A stretch of DNA of 50,000 bases from Symbiodinium natans (lineage: Eukaryota; Sar; Dinophyceae; Suessiales; Symbiodiniaceae): contig CAJNDS010000827.1 in NCBI GenBank assembly GCA_905221605.1, forward strand, positions 1 through 50,000, in the 5' to 3' direction. Under the pieces are notes generated by a model. The model made no database searches and was not told where the DNA came from. It saw only the letters and a program-made list of their open reading frames with translations. The position numbers and the translations under genes were made by a program. Positions 8,387 to 19,282 of this stretch are shown here, one piece after another; the first letter of the stretch is position 1; each line of letters begins with the position of its first letter.

Positions 8387-10768
8387 TTAAGCCTCATCGT
8401 CGGAAGAGCTTTCACCATCATCATCCGAATCATCCGTAAGAACGACCAATCGAGGCATTTCCCGCGCCCGCTGCTCCTCAAAGACGCTACATGCCTCATA
8501 TGCATGCATGCACACCATTGCACTTTTTCGATCATTAAACATCGATATCGGTCCTTCTCGAAGAGCCACAGATGCCAGGCACTCAAGCCACTTCCATGAC
8601 TGAACATGCATTCTGCATGTACAAAGGTCTCGGCAGTAACGCCGTGCAGATCAGCAAAGGTTGGGAAGCAGGGGTGCTGAGTAGCACGGCGAACTTCCTC
8701 CATAGTCTTCGCATGCCATTCCAGCCACTGTTCAAAGTGGGCACGGTCTTCGTTCACACGATCTATATAGGTAAAAGGCTCCTTACATAACAAGAGATTG
8801 CATCAGCAAATTCACATTCCCGGGCCCTTCATACATGCATAATCCAGGATTCCAAGCCCTCTGCTTGCATCACACGCTTGTAGAGGCCATAAAGTGGTTC
8901 GCGGCGAGCCCACATCATTACATCCCAGGCTTCTTGACCATGGTCAACCTGCGTGAGTACGCAAGGATGTGCATGCATGCATGAAACAAAACCCGGGCCC
9001 GACCCCACCTTCATGACATCCGTTTCTTCACGAGCCAAGGACTCCGGCGTAAGCGTGTGGCCTTGCGCGCGTGCTGCGTGGCCCGACGAAAAGCACGTGT
9101 CACAGGCATGCACAAAGCATCCGCCATGCATCCGAAGCACGCAAAGTCTCGGGCGGGTCCACTGCAGGGCCAGAGCCTATGCATGCGTCATGCGTAGGGT
9201 AGTCATGCATGACATCACAAAAAATGCACCTCGCCCCCAAGGCCTTTCTGCAAAGACTCAAGTCGAGCAGGTTCATCTGCGGCCACATCGATTATTTCTT
9301 CCATCATCAGCTTTGTGTCCGGGGCCACAGCACCTGCATTGCAGCCGGCTTCACTGCAGATCACAAATTAACACAGCATGCTAGGATTAACAGACCCATG
9401 CAGCCTGACATGTTGGCTTCAGGGGCTGGCCGAGCATGACGGCCCTTCACAGCTAGTGATGGCAGTGACGATGTCTGCCAGTTGTAAACACCAGCATCTT
9501 CCATTTGCACTGCCGAGTCCATCTCATGATCATCTGCAATAATCCACGGGCCTAGCACCAAAGCATGCAGAGCCACGCAGGCTCTTTTGTGCCTACACAT
9601 GCATGCAAAGATCATGCATAACCACGAAGCCTGGAGGCGCTACGCATGATTCGGAGACATATGTATCCGCCGAGCCTGCGCAAAACAAAAACATGTGGCA
9701 CCCTCGTGCTCATGTGTATACATGCAATTCATTGTGTGCTGCCTGCAACGTCTGCAGGACTACATTCCACATCTGCACCATGACCTGTGCCACGAAAGCT
9801 TGGCATGGCATGTCCTGTCCCCTTTATGCATACGCACGGCATGCAAGGAAAGTACACATGCACCTGTTTTCATCATCATCATCTCTGGAGGCAAATACGC
9901 CATGGCGGGTCGAACAAACTTGTGCGCGGCCACTACTTCCACTTCACTGTCAGAGGAGACCTCGTGCACTTGCTTTCTGTTCCCTTGCTTCCTGCATGTC
10001 GGACGCTGCTTTGCAGGATTTGGCCGACAGACTGCCTGCAAATCCCGGGCAACCTTGATGGCCAAACACATGCACAAATGAAAGCACGCGCAGACTATTC
10101 TAGCTAGGGCACAGGGGTTGTGGACCCTCTTAGAACAGATTTTCTCCAATAGCGACGAGCGTACGAGAGAAGAGCCATGATTGCATAGGCCTCCTTAATG
10201 TTAACTTTATAATTCTGCACGCAGGCAACGCCAGGCGCACAACCCCACACGAATAGTCAAAGTGCAGCTAGAGAACGTCTGTTGCCCAACGGAACTTTTC
10301 TCGTTGTGTTTTCCCTTTGCTGAATCTGAAATCCACATCTTGGTCCATCTCATGGAAAACTTTCTGGAAGTCTACACTTGAAAATTCACCTTAGAGAACG
10401 GAGCGAAGCATTCACACAGCTATGCATGCAAGTATAGACCCTGCAATACAGCCAGACTGCCAATTGGAGAATGGGCGTACAAAGCCAAGACCAAGGGGAG
10501 GAAGAGCTCAAGGTCTTCCAAGACAACGTTTTGCACATCTTTGATGTCGCTAAACAGCGTGTTGAACGGACGCGAAGCGCTGACACAGTCGAGGAAGGCT
10601 GTCTGGGGCACATGTGTTTTAATGATACCTCGATCGATCCGCATATCACGCAGATGCATGCATGATCACGTGCACCTGCATCCAATCTGCATGCAATGGC
10701 AGCATAAACAGCTTCCAAAACCCAGCTTCGATACGCATCAGCTCACGGACATTTGGCGGTAAACCCAT
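8387..10768 (-). CDS. Unknown 545-residue protein with 15 very short introns
   Basis: Read on the minus strand from ATG at 10768 to TAA at 8387. Introns: 10603-10675, 10390-10439, 10215-10276, 10054-10112, 9822-9863, 9752-9784, 9676-9725, 9593-9622, 9534-9576, 9354-9409, 9177-9234, 9062-9113, 8949-9008, 8782-8834, 8600-8622. All are GT-AG except 9676-9725 and 9177-9234 (GC-AG). Every junction keeps phase and exon length totals 1638 bases, an exact 546 codons. Segments include GLPPNVRELMRIEAGFW near the start, helical KEAYAIMALLSYARRYW, a basic then acidic stretch (KQVHEVSSDSEVEVV), EAWDVMMWARREPLYGLY, and an acidic C-terminus DDSDDDGESSSDDEA. No family recognised. The start is uncertain: candidate upstream exons lie at 11091 and 11151. 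The last intron (23 nt) and the 16-base exon at 9577-9592 are the least sure parts. Confidence 0.7.
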
Positions 10769-10948
10769 GGCATGCAAGCAAAAAGGCGAGGCAATAAGCG
10801 ATAGCAAACAGGAACTGCCTTGTTGGATTACTTATTCATGGGTTTAGGGTTTTTGGCCTAGGGTTGGGTATGGAACTGCGAGCCAATCAGTTCGCACACG
10901 CAAGAAGTCTGTTACACCCGCTAAACAGCATGTGCGACTTTGAATTCG

Positions 10949-11200
10949 CTATAGGTGCATGCAGCTGCATAGCATCAGTCCTGCCAGTCGACCTGCCCTG
11001 CGAGGCATGGCTGTGGCACTGGAACAGTGCAGCTGCCCATCAAAGCAAACCCAAAGTATCCGAAGTTGCACTGATCTATATGGCATGTTGCCTGCATGAG
11101 AACAGGCTGCACAACTCATGAAAGCTAGGAAGTGCATCTGCACTGCATGCATGAGTCTGCTATATGAAAAACCCCCGGAGCAGCTTTCATGATTGCAAGT
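10949..11200 (-). CDS. Candidate upstream exons of the short-intron gene
   Basis: On the minus strand, an exon ending at 11151 (KAAPGVFHIADS) joins in phase across a GC-AG intron (11092-11150, containing GCATGCAG) to one starting at 11091 (NMPYRSVQLRILWVCFDGQ). A further open block near 10930-10870 (TDFLRVRTDWLAV) follows an acceptor-like CTATAG. They sit immediately upstream of the 545-residue gene on the same strand, so they may be its 5' exons or the end of a separate gene. Joining them is not resolved. Confidence 0.4.
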   Translation of the reverse strand, partial: TCNHESCSGGFSYSRLMHAVQMHFLAFMSCAACSHAGNMPYRSVQLRILWVCFDGQLHCSSATAMPRRAGRLAGLMLCSCMHL

Positions 11201-11251
11201 TGGCGATGCGATGACCACAAAAAAAAACATGAAACAGGGTTCATTTGCCAT

Positions 11252-11496
11252 GGGTTTGGGGATTTATGGGACCGTCCCGCCCCCCCCCCCCCCTCCCCCA
11301 AAGCCACCAGGCCAAAGACAAAAACGGAGGACTGCAACTCTGCATGTACAACAGCCTTGTCCCAACCCTTTCCCGACGGCCCCTCACGGGCCCTGGCCCT
11401 CTAAATCCGGGCCCTCCCTGTAAACAGCCCGGGGCCCAGGTCGTGCGTAGCAGGGCCCGGGTCGCGCTAAGCAGGGCCCCAACGAGCCTTAGGGTA
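11252..11496. other. Unassigned, C-rich
   Basis: Contains a 15-base C run at 11280-11294 and GGGCCC-rich DNA. No convincing exon. Confidence 0.4.
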
Positions 11497-12515
11497 GTTT
11501 CGTTTTGGGTTTAGCGTCTTGGGTTTTCATTAGGTGCCAGAAGGGTTCCAAAGGCTTCTCTAGAGGTGAAGCTTTTCGGGTTGTAGACTCAATGCTCTAA
11601 GGATTATAAGTTGATAGGGTTTGGGATTCAGGGTCCTAGTCTAGAACACCTGCGTGGTGAGTTCTCCGAACTCGGTCACTGTTTTGAAGGGCCGCGTAAC
11701 ACATCCCAAACACAAGCTGGAGGCCCGGATCTGGTCACTGACCAGATCCTGGCGTTAGGGTTTTAGGGTTTGAGGGTTTGAGGGTTTTAGGGTTTTAAGG
11801 GTTGTTAGGGTTGTTAGGGTTGTTAGGGTTGTTAGGGTTTTAGGGTTTTAGGGTTTAGCTGCTACAAACCATACAATCCCGGGACTTGGGTCCCCAAGCA
11901 AGAACCCAAACCCAACGACAACCAGACAAGATTCCGAAGGACAACCCCAAAGCCCGAAACTCACCCTAAGCCCTACACGACTATTGAGAAGCCCGACAGG
12001 TATCATAAGGACAGTGTGGGGGTGTGTACTGGAGCCTTTTGCCAGGAGTTGCGGATGCCGCAAATCGAGGAGGCTTAGAGTTTAAGTTGTCATGGTTTAG
12101 TGTTTACGGTTTGAGTTGCATAGTGGGGTCGTTCCAAAATCTGAATAACAAAATTTCAAAGGATTTTGATACATGGTTATAGGCCTTCTAGCTTTCAGGC
12201 TATTTTGCTTTGGGATGCGGGGTCTTCAGGGCTTGCTGCATACCATGAAGTTTAATGTTGTTTCGGATTCTTTGCGCCCTTAATCTAACGGCTTTCGCGC
12301 ATTTCGTGCATTCACTTCATCTTTTTACAACTGCGTGAAATCATCAAATTCGCACCTTCCAGTGAAGAATCAGTCATGGTAGATAGAGAATGCTTTTAGG
12401 GATTGTCGCGAAAGCTGGCGCAGCTAGGCTTGAGTTTTGTCTCTGCTTTGGCAGGATGACTGGCCTGACCCCTCAGATTTTTAAAGTACTTGGAAATGGG
12501 GGGGGGGTGGGACGA
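11497..12515. repeat. Segmental duplication, copy 1
   Basis: Matches 39875-41062 on the same strand over about 1 kb at high identity by eye. Shared landmarks are TTTAGCGTCTTGGGTTTTC near the left end, the perfect 23-base palindrome GGATCTGGTCACTGACCAGATCC at about 11728-11750, and GGACTTGGGTCCCCAAGC. The copies differ mainly in the length of a TTTTAGGG-type tract and in small indels. A shorter diverged copy of part of it is at about 12656-12830. Confidence 0.9.
11640..11754 (+). pseudogene. Exon-like block in the duplicated segment
   Basis: After an acceptor-like CCTAG the plus strand is open for about 38 codons (LEHLRGEFSELGHCFEG and on to DLVTDQILA) up to a telomere-type tract starting GTTAGGG. 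The copy at about 40020-40135 has two single-base insertions that break this frame, and the partial copy at 12.7 kb reads differently again. It is therefore probably a repeated relic of an exon; which copy keeps the original frame is unclear. Confidence 0.35.
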
Positions 12516-13060
12516 TTCCTTGAAAAACATCACAGCGCTTTCTCGAGTCTAATTCGGGGGGGGGCAGGGGGGGGGGGGGGGGGGGGGGTAGGGTACTGGG
12601 GTAGGGTTAGGGTTATGGTCTGTATGGGCAGAAGCGGAGCTCCATAGGCTCATTCATGGTCTTTGTTGAGGCTTCCCGGGTTGCATACTCCGTGCGCCAA
12701 GGTTTAAGGGTTAGGACTCAGGGTTGGTCAGTTCTCGAAACTCTGGTCACTCTTGGAAAAGGCCACCCCATAACGCACCTTCGAGCCCAAGACCCGAAGC
12801 TCACCCTGCCAACAGCAACGGCAGCAGCACCCCGACAGAGAGAGCAGGCTAGTTGGCGGGCGGGGAGTGCTGGCGAAGCTTTTTGGGGTCTAACTTGCAG
12901 ACTTAGATATGAGGCTTGATTTTTTGGCAACTTTGATTCCGACCCAAGAGCAACACCCAAACCCAAACCCTCAAAACTCCGAACCAAAACAACAAGCTCC
13001 GCAACCCTAGACTCCAGGCTTCAGCGGCAAAGAAGGGTTTTACACCCTAATCCAAAGACC
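12063..13060. other. Mostly non-coding, G-tract rich
   Basis: G-runs at 12500-12510 and 12560-12590 (the latter more than 20 Gs) could form quadruplexes. At 12656-12703 a plus-strand stretch (FVEASRVAYSVRQ) is related to stretches at about 11570 and 38590, so it belongs to a repeated exon-like family. Remaining DNA is degenerate telomere-type. Confidence 0.45.
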
Positions 13061-13074
13061 CTAAACCCCACACT

Positions 13075-13178
13075 CCAACTCATAGACCAGATGTCTCAAA
13101 CCGCATACTTGGTCTTGCGCATTAACCCCTGCATGAAAACGGCCTTGTTCGGCCGTATGCCTTATCGCAAACCTGCAG
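13075..13178 (+). CDS. Candidate exon, unknown protein
   Basis: Open on the plus strand for some 34 codons (LIDQMSQTAYLVLRINP, then KTALFGRMPYRKPA), flanked by telomere-type CCCTAAACCCC upstream and a GCAG-rich boundary downstream. The following block (NPEPDAVLWRAC, to about 13230) is repeated at 38398-38440, where it is preceded by a (CA)n intron-like tract ending in CAG. Function unknown. Confidence 0.4.
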
Positions 13179-13279
13179 GCTGCAGCAGCCAATCCGGAGC
13201 CGGATGCCGTCCTCTGGCGAGCATGCAGTTTAAAGTTTTGTGGAGTTGAGGGTTTAGGGAGTTTAGGGTGTTAGGGTTT

Positions 13280-13402
13280 GGGGGAGAAGCTCACGGTCTT
13301 GGGGGCTTGGAGGCTTTGGGATGAGGGCTTAGCATGGAGAGACATGAGGTGCTGAAACACGTCAAAGACAATTTCAGGCTCGAGTACCCTCAATACACTG
13401 AG
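13280..13402 (+). CDS. Candidate exons, unknown protein
   Basis: Plus-strand EKLTVLGAWRLWDEG (about 13290-13330) is followed in another frame by MERHEVLKHVKDNFRLEYP (13334-13400), which ends at a canonical donor GA|GTGAGA. The first part is repeated at about 38508-38552, where the frame continues differently. Either a short intron or a frameshift separates the two parts here. Confidence 0.35.
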
Positions 13403-14476
13403 TGAGAACTGTACCAACTTTACAAGACTTGTATCATGTGCCCATCGTTGGGAGCCTCCGGAAGTTGTCCCAAATCAATCAAGGTGGGCCGAAACTACAA
13501 GTTAAACCCTGATGTCTTTCGTGGGCATTGGCAAGTTGTCATTGCCCACGCGAAACTTTGGGGTCCAGAGTTTAGGCTTCAGGGCCCAGATTTAGGGCTC
13601 AAGCCCCCAGGAGAGGTTTCAGGGTTCCGGGATGTAGGGTTTAGCTGCAGGTCCTGTGGTTGGGCTTCGTTAAACAAACATAGGTTCCTCATGTTATGGG
13701 ATGGTCCAAAGGGTGGTCCAAAGGGTGGGTGCGTAGATATTATTCGTTACCAGAGCAGCGAGCTTGACTAATGAATGCCTGGACTTGAGATGATGAGCCC
13801 TAAACCCCAAAACCTAAATTAGCCCAAACCCTAAACCCTAAAATCCAGAACCCCAAAATCCTAAGCCCTAAATCCCTAAACTCCGAAACCCTAAACTTTA
13901 GACTGAATATCAAGCCCTGAGCCACCACAGGGCCAAAACCCTTATATAGCCCTCAGAACCCTTAAAAGACTCTTACAGCCTTGAGAAAACGCTAAACGCC
14001 CGCAGCGAAACCGATGGGGCCATGGCCCCCCTACACTCTGACCCCGCACAGTGAACAGCTTTACCCTGAACTCAAACGTTTTATCCTCAAACCCTAAACC
14101 CAAAAACGCATACAAACCCCAAAGCCCTCAGAGCGAATCCCGAAGCCAAATGCAACAAATGTGCTTGGATAGACAGATTAGGCAGGTTGCAAAACCCGAA
14201 TAATTACCTAAACCCCGAAAGCCTAAACCCTAAACCCTAAAGGTTGCGGGGTTGAAGGGGGGGGGGGGGGCTCCCAGGGCTTGGGGCCACAGAGCCTTGG
14301 TGCTCAATCGAGGGGGGATCGTCCCCTGTATTTGCGCAATGGAAGGGACCCTGAACTTCCATAGTAAATGTTTGGGGTTCAGGCTTCGGTTTGGTGTTTA
14401 AATCAGGGTTTAAAAATCCGAGCGTCCGGATTTGGTGATGAAACCCTCAAGAACCTGAGCCCTGAATCCTGAACCC

Positions 14477-14830
14477 AGTGAGTCTAGTGAATACCTCATG
14501 AACCTGCACGCCGCAACCCTTCGCAAGGCCAAGGGCCCTTACTTTAGATCAAGCCTCAACCAGATAGGCTTGACTCAACCCCCGCGTTACCGCAGGGTTT
14601 AGGGTCAGCCACTACCCAAAGATAAGGCACAAAGAGCTTTAATGAACTAAATGAACCACCAACCCCTAACCTGACACACCCCAAAACCCCAAACTCCAAA
14701 TCCTAAACCCAAACCCCAAACCCAAGGACACGCCGAAGATCACCGAGGACGTGAAGGCCGGAGTGCTTGAGGAAGGGAAGGATGGTTCGCCCTTTCTCGC
14801 TTGGGCCAGAGGCTTGAAAGCATCGGCTTC
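14477..14830 (+). CDS. Candidate exons, unknown protein
   Basis: Two plus-strand blocks look coding. The first, about 14477-14597, starts after CCCAG (SSEYLMNLHAATLRKAKGPY, then SLNQIGLTQPPRYR) and ends exactly where GTTTAGGG begins. The second, about 14724-14830, is KDTPKITEDVKAGVLEEGK followed by SPFLAWARGLKAS. Between them lie CCCAAAACCCC-type telomere derivatives. A further open block runs at 14965-15090 (QASPNQLKDSPKRACLHF). I cannot name the protein, and joining the blocks needs transcript data. Confidence 0.4.
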
Positions 14831-15289
14831 GGGTTTCTGTCAGGTTTTCGAGGGCTTTATTCAGGGATTCGAGGGCCTTCGTCGATTTTTGTTTCTAGGG
14901 TGTTGAGGGTGCTTTTGGGACTTAGGGCTGCGCTGGTTGCGCCATTCTACATTCGAGGGGGGCTGCAAGCCTCGCCGAACCAGCTGAAAGACTCGCCGAA
15001 ACGAGCTTGTCTTCACTTTCAAGTGCCCTGGGGCCCGAACACATCCCACGACCACATCCCACGACCACCCTTATTCGCATTAGGTGTCACACCTGAACAC
15101 TTGAACTTCCAAGGGTAGCTGTAAGTACGGTACACCGAATACAGTTATAACCAGCTAGAACTATAGGAACCCTGCTTAGAGCCCCCGATATAACCACCCA
15201 TGAACCTCTACGTACTTCCTAGGTTTTTGTTTGCGGGAGGGGGTGGGGGCTCAGGTTATAGGGCGCTTCTTGCTGATGTCGTTGTGTCT

Positions 15290-15770
15290 ATACCCGACTT
15301 GTCATCGATTTGCATCCCTTTGTGCGCGTGGCGCTAGATTTCTGTGCCCTGTCACATAGGGTGTGGGGCTTAAGGCTTTTTCGCGTTTAGGCGACTGCTC
15401 TAAAGAGCCAGCGGGCACTATGTCTCTCTGTCTCTCTCTCGTGTTTTTTTTTTCTCTCTCTCTCTCTCTCTCTCGTGTGTGTTTCTCTCTCTCTCTCTCG
15501 TGATTGCAACTGGCCGAAAGTCTTGGGGCTACTTTTTGGAAGCATTGCCGCAAGGATTTGGGTTTGGTTGATTTCAGCTCAGGATTCTGAAGCGGAAAAG
15601 AGTTCCTGAGGCTGTACAAGCTTATGTAATGTTCAGGGCAACTCATGGTCTGTCTCGCGATCCGAGCAGCTGGCCAGGAACAGCCTTCTGAAGAACTCGT
15701 TGCCGACCTTCCGAAAGAGCTAGAGCTGAAGCTAGTTCTCTTCGGGACTTGCGATTAGGATTAAGGGTTT
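15290..15770 (+). CDS. Candidate exons around a (CT)n tract
   Basis: Plus-strand open blocks: about 15297-15358 (RLVIDLHPFVRVALDFCALS) and, after a (CT)n/GTGTGT tract at 15420-15500, two overlapping frames between 15505 and 15752 (VIATGRKSWGYFLEALPQ; QPSEELVADLPKELELKLVLF). More than one frame is open and plausible here, so exon choice is uncertain. Confidence 0.3.
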
Positions 15771-15774
15771 TTGG

Positions 15775-17500
15775 GTTTCGGGTTTAGGCTTTAGGGGTTC
15801 TTCTGTAATTGCATTTGCAGTTCTTGAGCCTTCGCACCCCATGAAACACTTCTATTTTCGACCATGGTTTAGGCTTTCCTGAGTTTTGAGAACGACGAGG
15901 CCCCAGCCCGGAGCTTAGTTTTGGCAAGGGGTGTGTGCGGCGCCAGGGTTTAGGGTTTAGGGTTTAGGGTTGAGGGTTCAGGGTTTATTGCGCAGGAAAT
16001 ACACTCGGAGCAAAAAGGGCCAGGGCTTAAGGCTTAGGGCTTAGCTTCGGGGTGCGGGGAGGTGCTAGAGCTGTGGATAGGTGTGCAGGCCCTAAGCAGG
16101 GTTTAGGGTTTTGGGCTAGGGTCTAAACGCCTAAACCCTGAACCCTAAACTCTTTTCCCCGAAGCTCTGACCCTCACAGGTGGGCCCATTAACCCTCAAC
16201 AGTGGATCCTCAAGTTGTCTAGGCCAAACATCCAAAACTTTCTCAGCCCCTCAACTCAACCTCAAAATTTGGACCGCCAAAGTTCAAGCATTAGCTAGGT
16301 TAGCAGCTTTTCAAGCGCCCGAAAGGTACCCACCCACCCAGAGAATCCCATACCGTTAACAGTTTCACACGCGCAAGCCAGACTCTTAGCCCTAAGCACT
16401 CGTTCCTGAACCTTGAATCCTAACCTTAGAACCCCAAGCCCTGAACCCCAAACCCAAGGCCATGAAATCTAAGTTCCTTCAACCCTAAAGTACAGTGACG
16501 TAACCCTCCCTACTTATGAACTTTCCAGTGCCTGTGTGTGGGGGGGGCCAGGGGGAGGGCAGAGGCCGAAACCTCCATGTCACCTCGAATCCTGGGCCCT
16601 CCGCCTCAACTCTAAAGACTAAACCAGGAGAGCCCTAAGCCTGAACCCATAATCCTACAGGGACAGCCCTCTAGCCTTGGGGGGGGGGGGAGGTGTCTTC
16701 AAGAAATGGGCCCCTATTGTCACATGGGCACCAATTGAGACAGAATCTAGTCCAACCCTAAACCCCCCCACTAAACCCAAAAGCCTAAACCCCAAACCCC
16801 AAACCCTAAAGCCCTAAACCTTAAACCCCGAACCCTAAACACCCCTAACCCATCCGTGGTGAGGAAGCTGCTGAGGAAGGCAGTAGGCTGGAGGCAGGTG
16901 TTGGGGCTTAGGGTTTAGGATTTAGGGTTTAGGTTTAGGGTTGAGGGTTGAGGGTTGAGGGTTCAGGGTTTAGGGTCTAGGGTCTAGGGTCTAGGGTTTA
17001 GGGTTCAACCCCAAAGGTTCCTACCCCCAATATCTCAACCCTACTGACCCTGAACCCTGAACCCTGAACCCTGAAGCCTGAGCCTCCCAAAGCACTCCCC
17101 CCGTCGCCCCCTCCCGCTTGCCCAAAACCCTAAACCTTAGGGTGTAGTAATTTAAGGTTCGGAGTCTAGGGCCTAGGGTTGCACATGGGTTAAGCAACGA
17201 AGGTTCAGGGTCTAGGCCGTCTACCGTCCCGTGGCGTCCTGAGCCATAAGCCCTAAGCCCTAAACCCTAAACTCCAGACCCCAAACCCTGAGTGAGCTAC
17301 AAACGGGCGGTGCATCAGCCTGACCGGTTTCGGGTGTAGGGTTTGGGGTCTAAAGGTTATTCCACTTGGTGTGTCTTGCCTGCTGGACTCGGAAGACTCC
17401 GGGCCCTTCTTAAACCCTAAACCCTAAACCCTAAACCCTAAACCCCAAACCCTAAACCCTAAACCCTAAACCCTAAACCCTAAACCCTGGTTGTGGAAGA
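15775..17500. repeat. Degenerate telomere-type DNA
   Basis: Mixed orientation: TTTAGGG units at 15945-15985 and 16905-17005 and CCCTAAA units at 16750-16850 and 17409-17490, with diverged forms such as GGGTTGAGG. No convincing exon between them. G-runs at 16540 and 16680. Confidence 0.6.
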
Positions 17501-17506
17501 CATGCA

Positions 17507-17577
17507 GCCATGAACCGTTGGCCTCCAGTGTTTTTCGCAAAGGGCCTTTACGAAAGAGTAACGCATAGGGACAGACG
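17507..17577 (+). CDS. Candidate exon, unknown protein
   Basis: Directly after a CCCTAAA array and an acceptor-like CATGCAG the plus strand encodes MNRWPPVFFAKGLYERVTHR, then runs into GGGTTTAGGG-type sequence. Same exon/telomere-repeat alternation as at 14.5 kb and 34-36 kb. Confidence 0.35.
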
Positions 17578-18130
17578 GGGAGTTGGGGTTGAGGGTTCCA
17601 CGGGTTTAGGGTTCAGGGTTGAGGGTTTAGGGTTTGTTGCGGCCTACAACCCTAAAGCCCAAAACCCCAAATCCCAACCCTACGAGGCTAGGCTTAACCC
17701 CCCGACAAGGGCTCAGGATCTTATTTGGGTTGGCGTTTAGTTACTTAGCGTTTTGTGCCGGAAATACACTCGGGGCAAAAAGGACCAGGTCTTAAGGCTT
17801 AGGCCCCAAACAAAACCCTTTGAGGGTTTTAAGTAGGTATCCTACATAACCATGCAAGTGCTCAGGGTTTTGTGCTAGATCCGGTTGTGCACAAACGCCC
17901 CCTAAACCCTAAAAACCCAAAGCCTAAACCCGAAGCCTGAATCACAAGCAAGCAACCTTCGGGTTTGCACTCCTCGCCTGTGTATGAATGGGTTTGGGGT
18001 TCAGAGTTCGGAATGGGCGAGAGTGGCAACTCTTAATCCCCTGCTTGGATGTGATCGCATCCCGCCTAAACCACACCCTCGCCTCGGAGACATTGCCCCC
18101 TCGAAAGGTTAAGTCCACGTTCCTGCACTA

Positions 18131-18240
18131 CAAGCTTCCAGCTTCGCTTTGAGCTCAGTCGTGATCGCGGTGTTTGTTAGCATGTTTGGCGACTCTGTGC
18201 ATCTGAAACCGAAAGTTTCATCCCTCAACCCTGAACCGTC
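18131..18240 (+). CDS. Candidate exon with hydrophobic segment
   Basis: Plus-strand open block LQASSFALSSVVIAVFVSMF followed by DSVHLKPKVSSL. The Val/Ile/Phe-rich stretch could be a short membrane span. An adjacent block (CDRIPPKPHPRLGDIAPSK, about 18045-18110) precedes it. Unknown function. Confidence 0.3.
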
Positions 18241-18680
18241 AGCCCTACATCGCACACTTTAAACTTGCAAGTGCGCACTTGATTTCATGTTTCACCGTTG
18301 GGAGTGCTCGGGGGTCGAGATGCGGCTGTGAGCATGACCAGAAAATTGTTAAACACATGTCTAACCATGTGTTTAAGCCAAGGCTGTGTTTTGGTTTAGG
18401 ATAGAGTTCTAAGATTTGGGGTTTGTTCTGCAAGGTTGAAGCACCTTAGATTCAGTAAAACCCCCGCGGTTCCCCGAATCCATGTGCCCTGACTAAGGCC
18501 AAGTTCGGACCGGCCGCGCCGTCGCAGCCTCAGCTGCTAAGCTTTAGGCTTCGGGGCAGCTTAAGGGTGCCTTGGCTGATTGTTTTAGTGTTTCAGGGTT
18601 TAGGGTTTTGATGCAAGACAGTGGCGTCGCAAGGTTTCCGTAGCCCCAGCCTTTAGGGTTTAGGGTTTAGGGCTTGAGGT

Positions 18681-18902
18681 TTAGGGTTTTGGGGTCACAA
18701 GAAACTCTAAAGTCTCCCTCAACCCCCAAACGAAGTATTTCGGCCACATGTCAAGGTTGAGGTAGGCTTCAGAGTCCAGGATGTTCATGAGGGCCCCTTC
18801 TGGCCGCGAGAAGGCCGGTGTTGCTGTGCTCGCGTTGTGGTTTTGGGGGAGGGTTCCGACCGAAACAGCTATTTCAGTAGAAGTGTTGCACCACCCCCCC
18901 AA
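18681..18902 (-). CDS. Candidate minus-strand exon(s)
   Basis: A 73-codon open block on the minus strand with ordinary composition (PAFSRPEGALMNILDSEAYL, then LDMWPKYFVWGLRETLEFL) between telomere-type flanks. It is one of few stretches in 12-24 kb that reads well on the minus strand. No family recognised. Confidence 0.35.
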   Translation of the reverse strand: MGGWCNTSTEIAVSVGTLPQNHNASTATPAFSRPEGALMNILDSEAYLNLDMWPKYFVWGLRETLEFLVTPKP

Positions 18903-18949
18903 GCCCTAAACCCTACATCCTAAGCCCAAAAACCATTTAGAGATACATC

Positions 18950-18985
18950 TATATTATATATATATATATATCTATATATACACAG
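18950..18985. repeat. (TA)n microsatellite
   Basis: Alternating TA with TCTATA edges. Confidence 0.9.
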
Positions 18986-19282
18986 GCAAAAAAAGAAAAC
19001 AGCCAAAATCAAGACAGAAGCCAACCTTCACGGCCCAATTCCACCAACCTCCGTGTTGCCCAGCCCGGCAGTCCTAAAGTCGAAACCTGATCCCTGAAAC
19101 CTAACGCAAAAAAAGCCTAGATCCTGAAACCCAAAACCCGAAGCCCCAAACCTTAGTATGCAGTCCACCGGGTGGCCGTAGGTCGAAGCAAAAGAGCGTC
19201 AACAAGTCAGAAATTGAAAGCGCACCTATAATGAGACTGATCAATTCGTATTTAAAGACCCTCGCCAAGATGCCTTCCCAAC

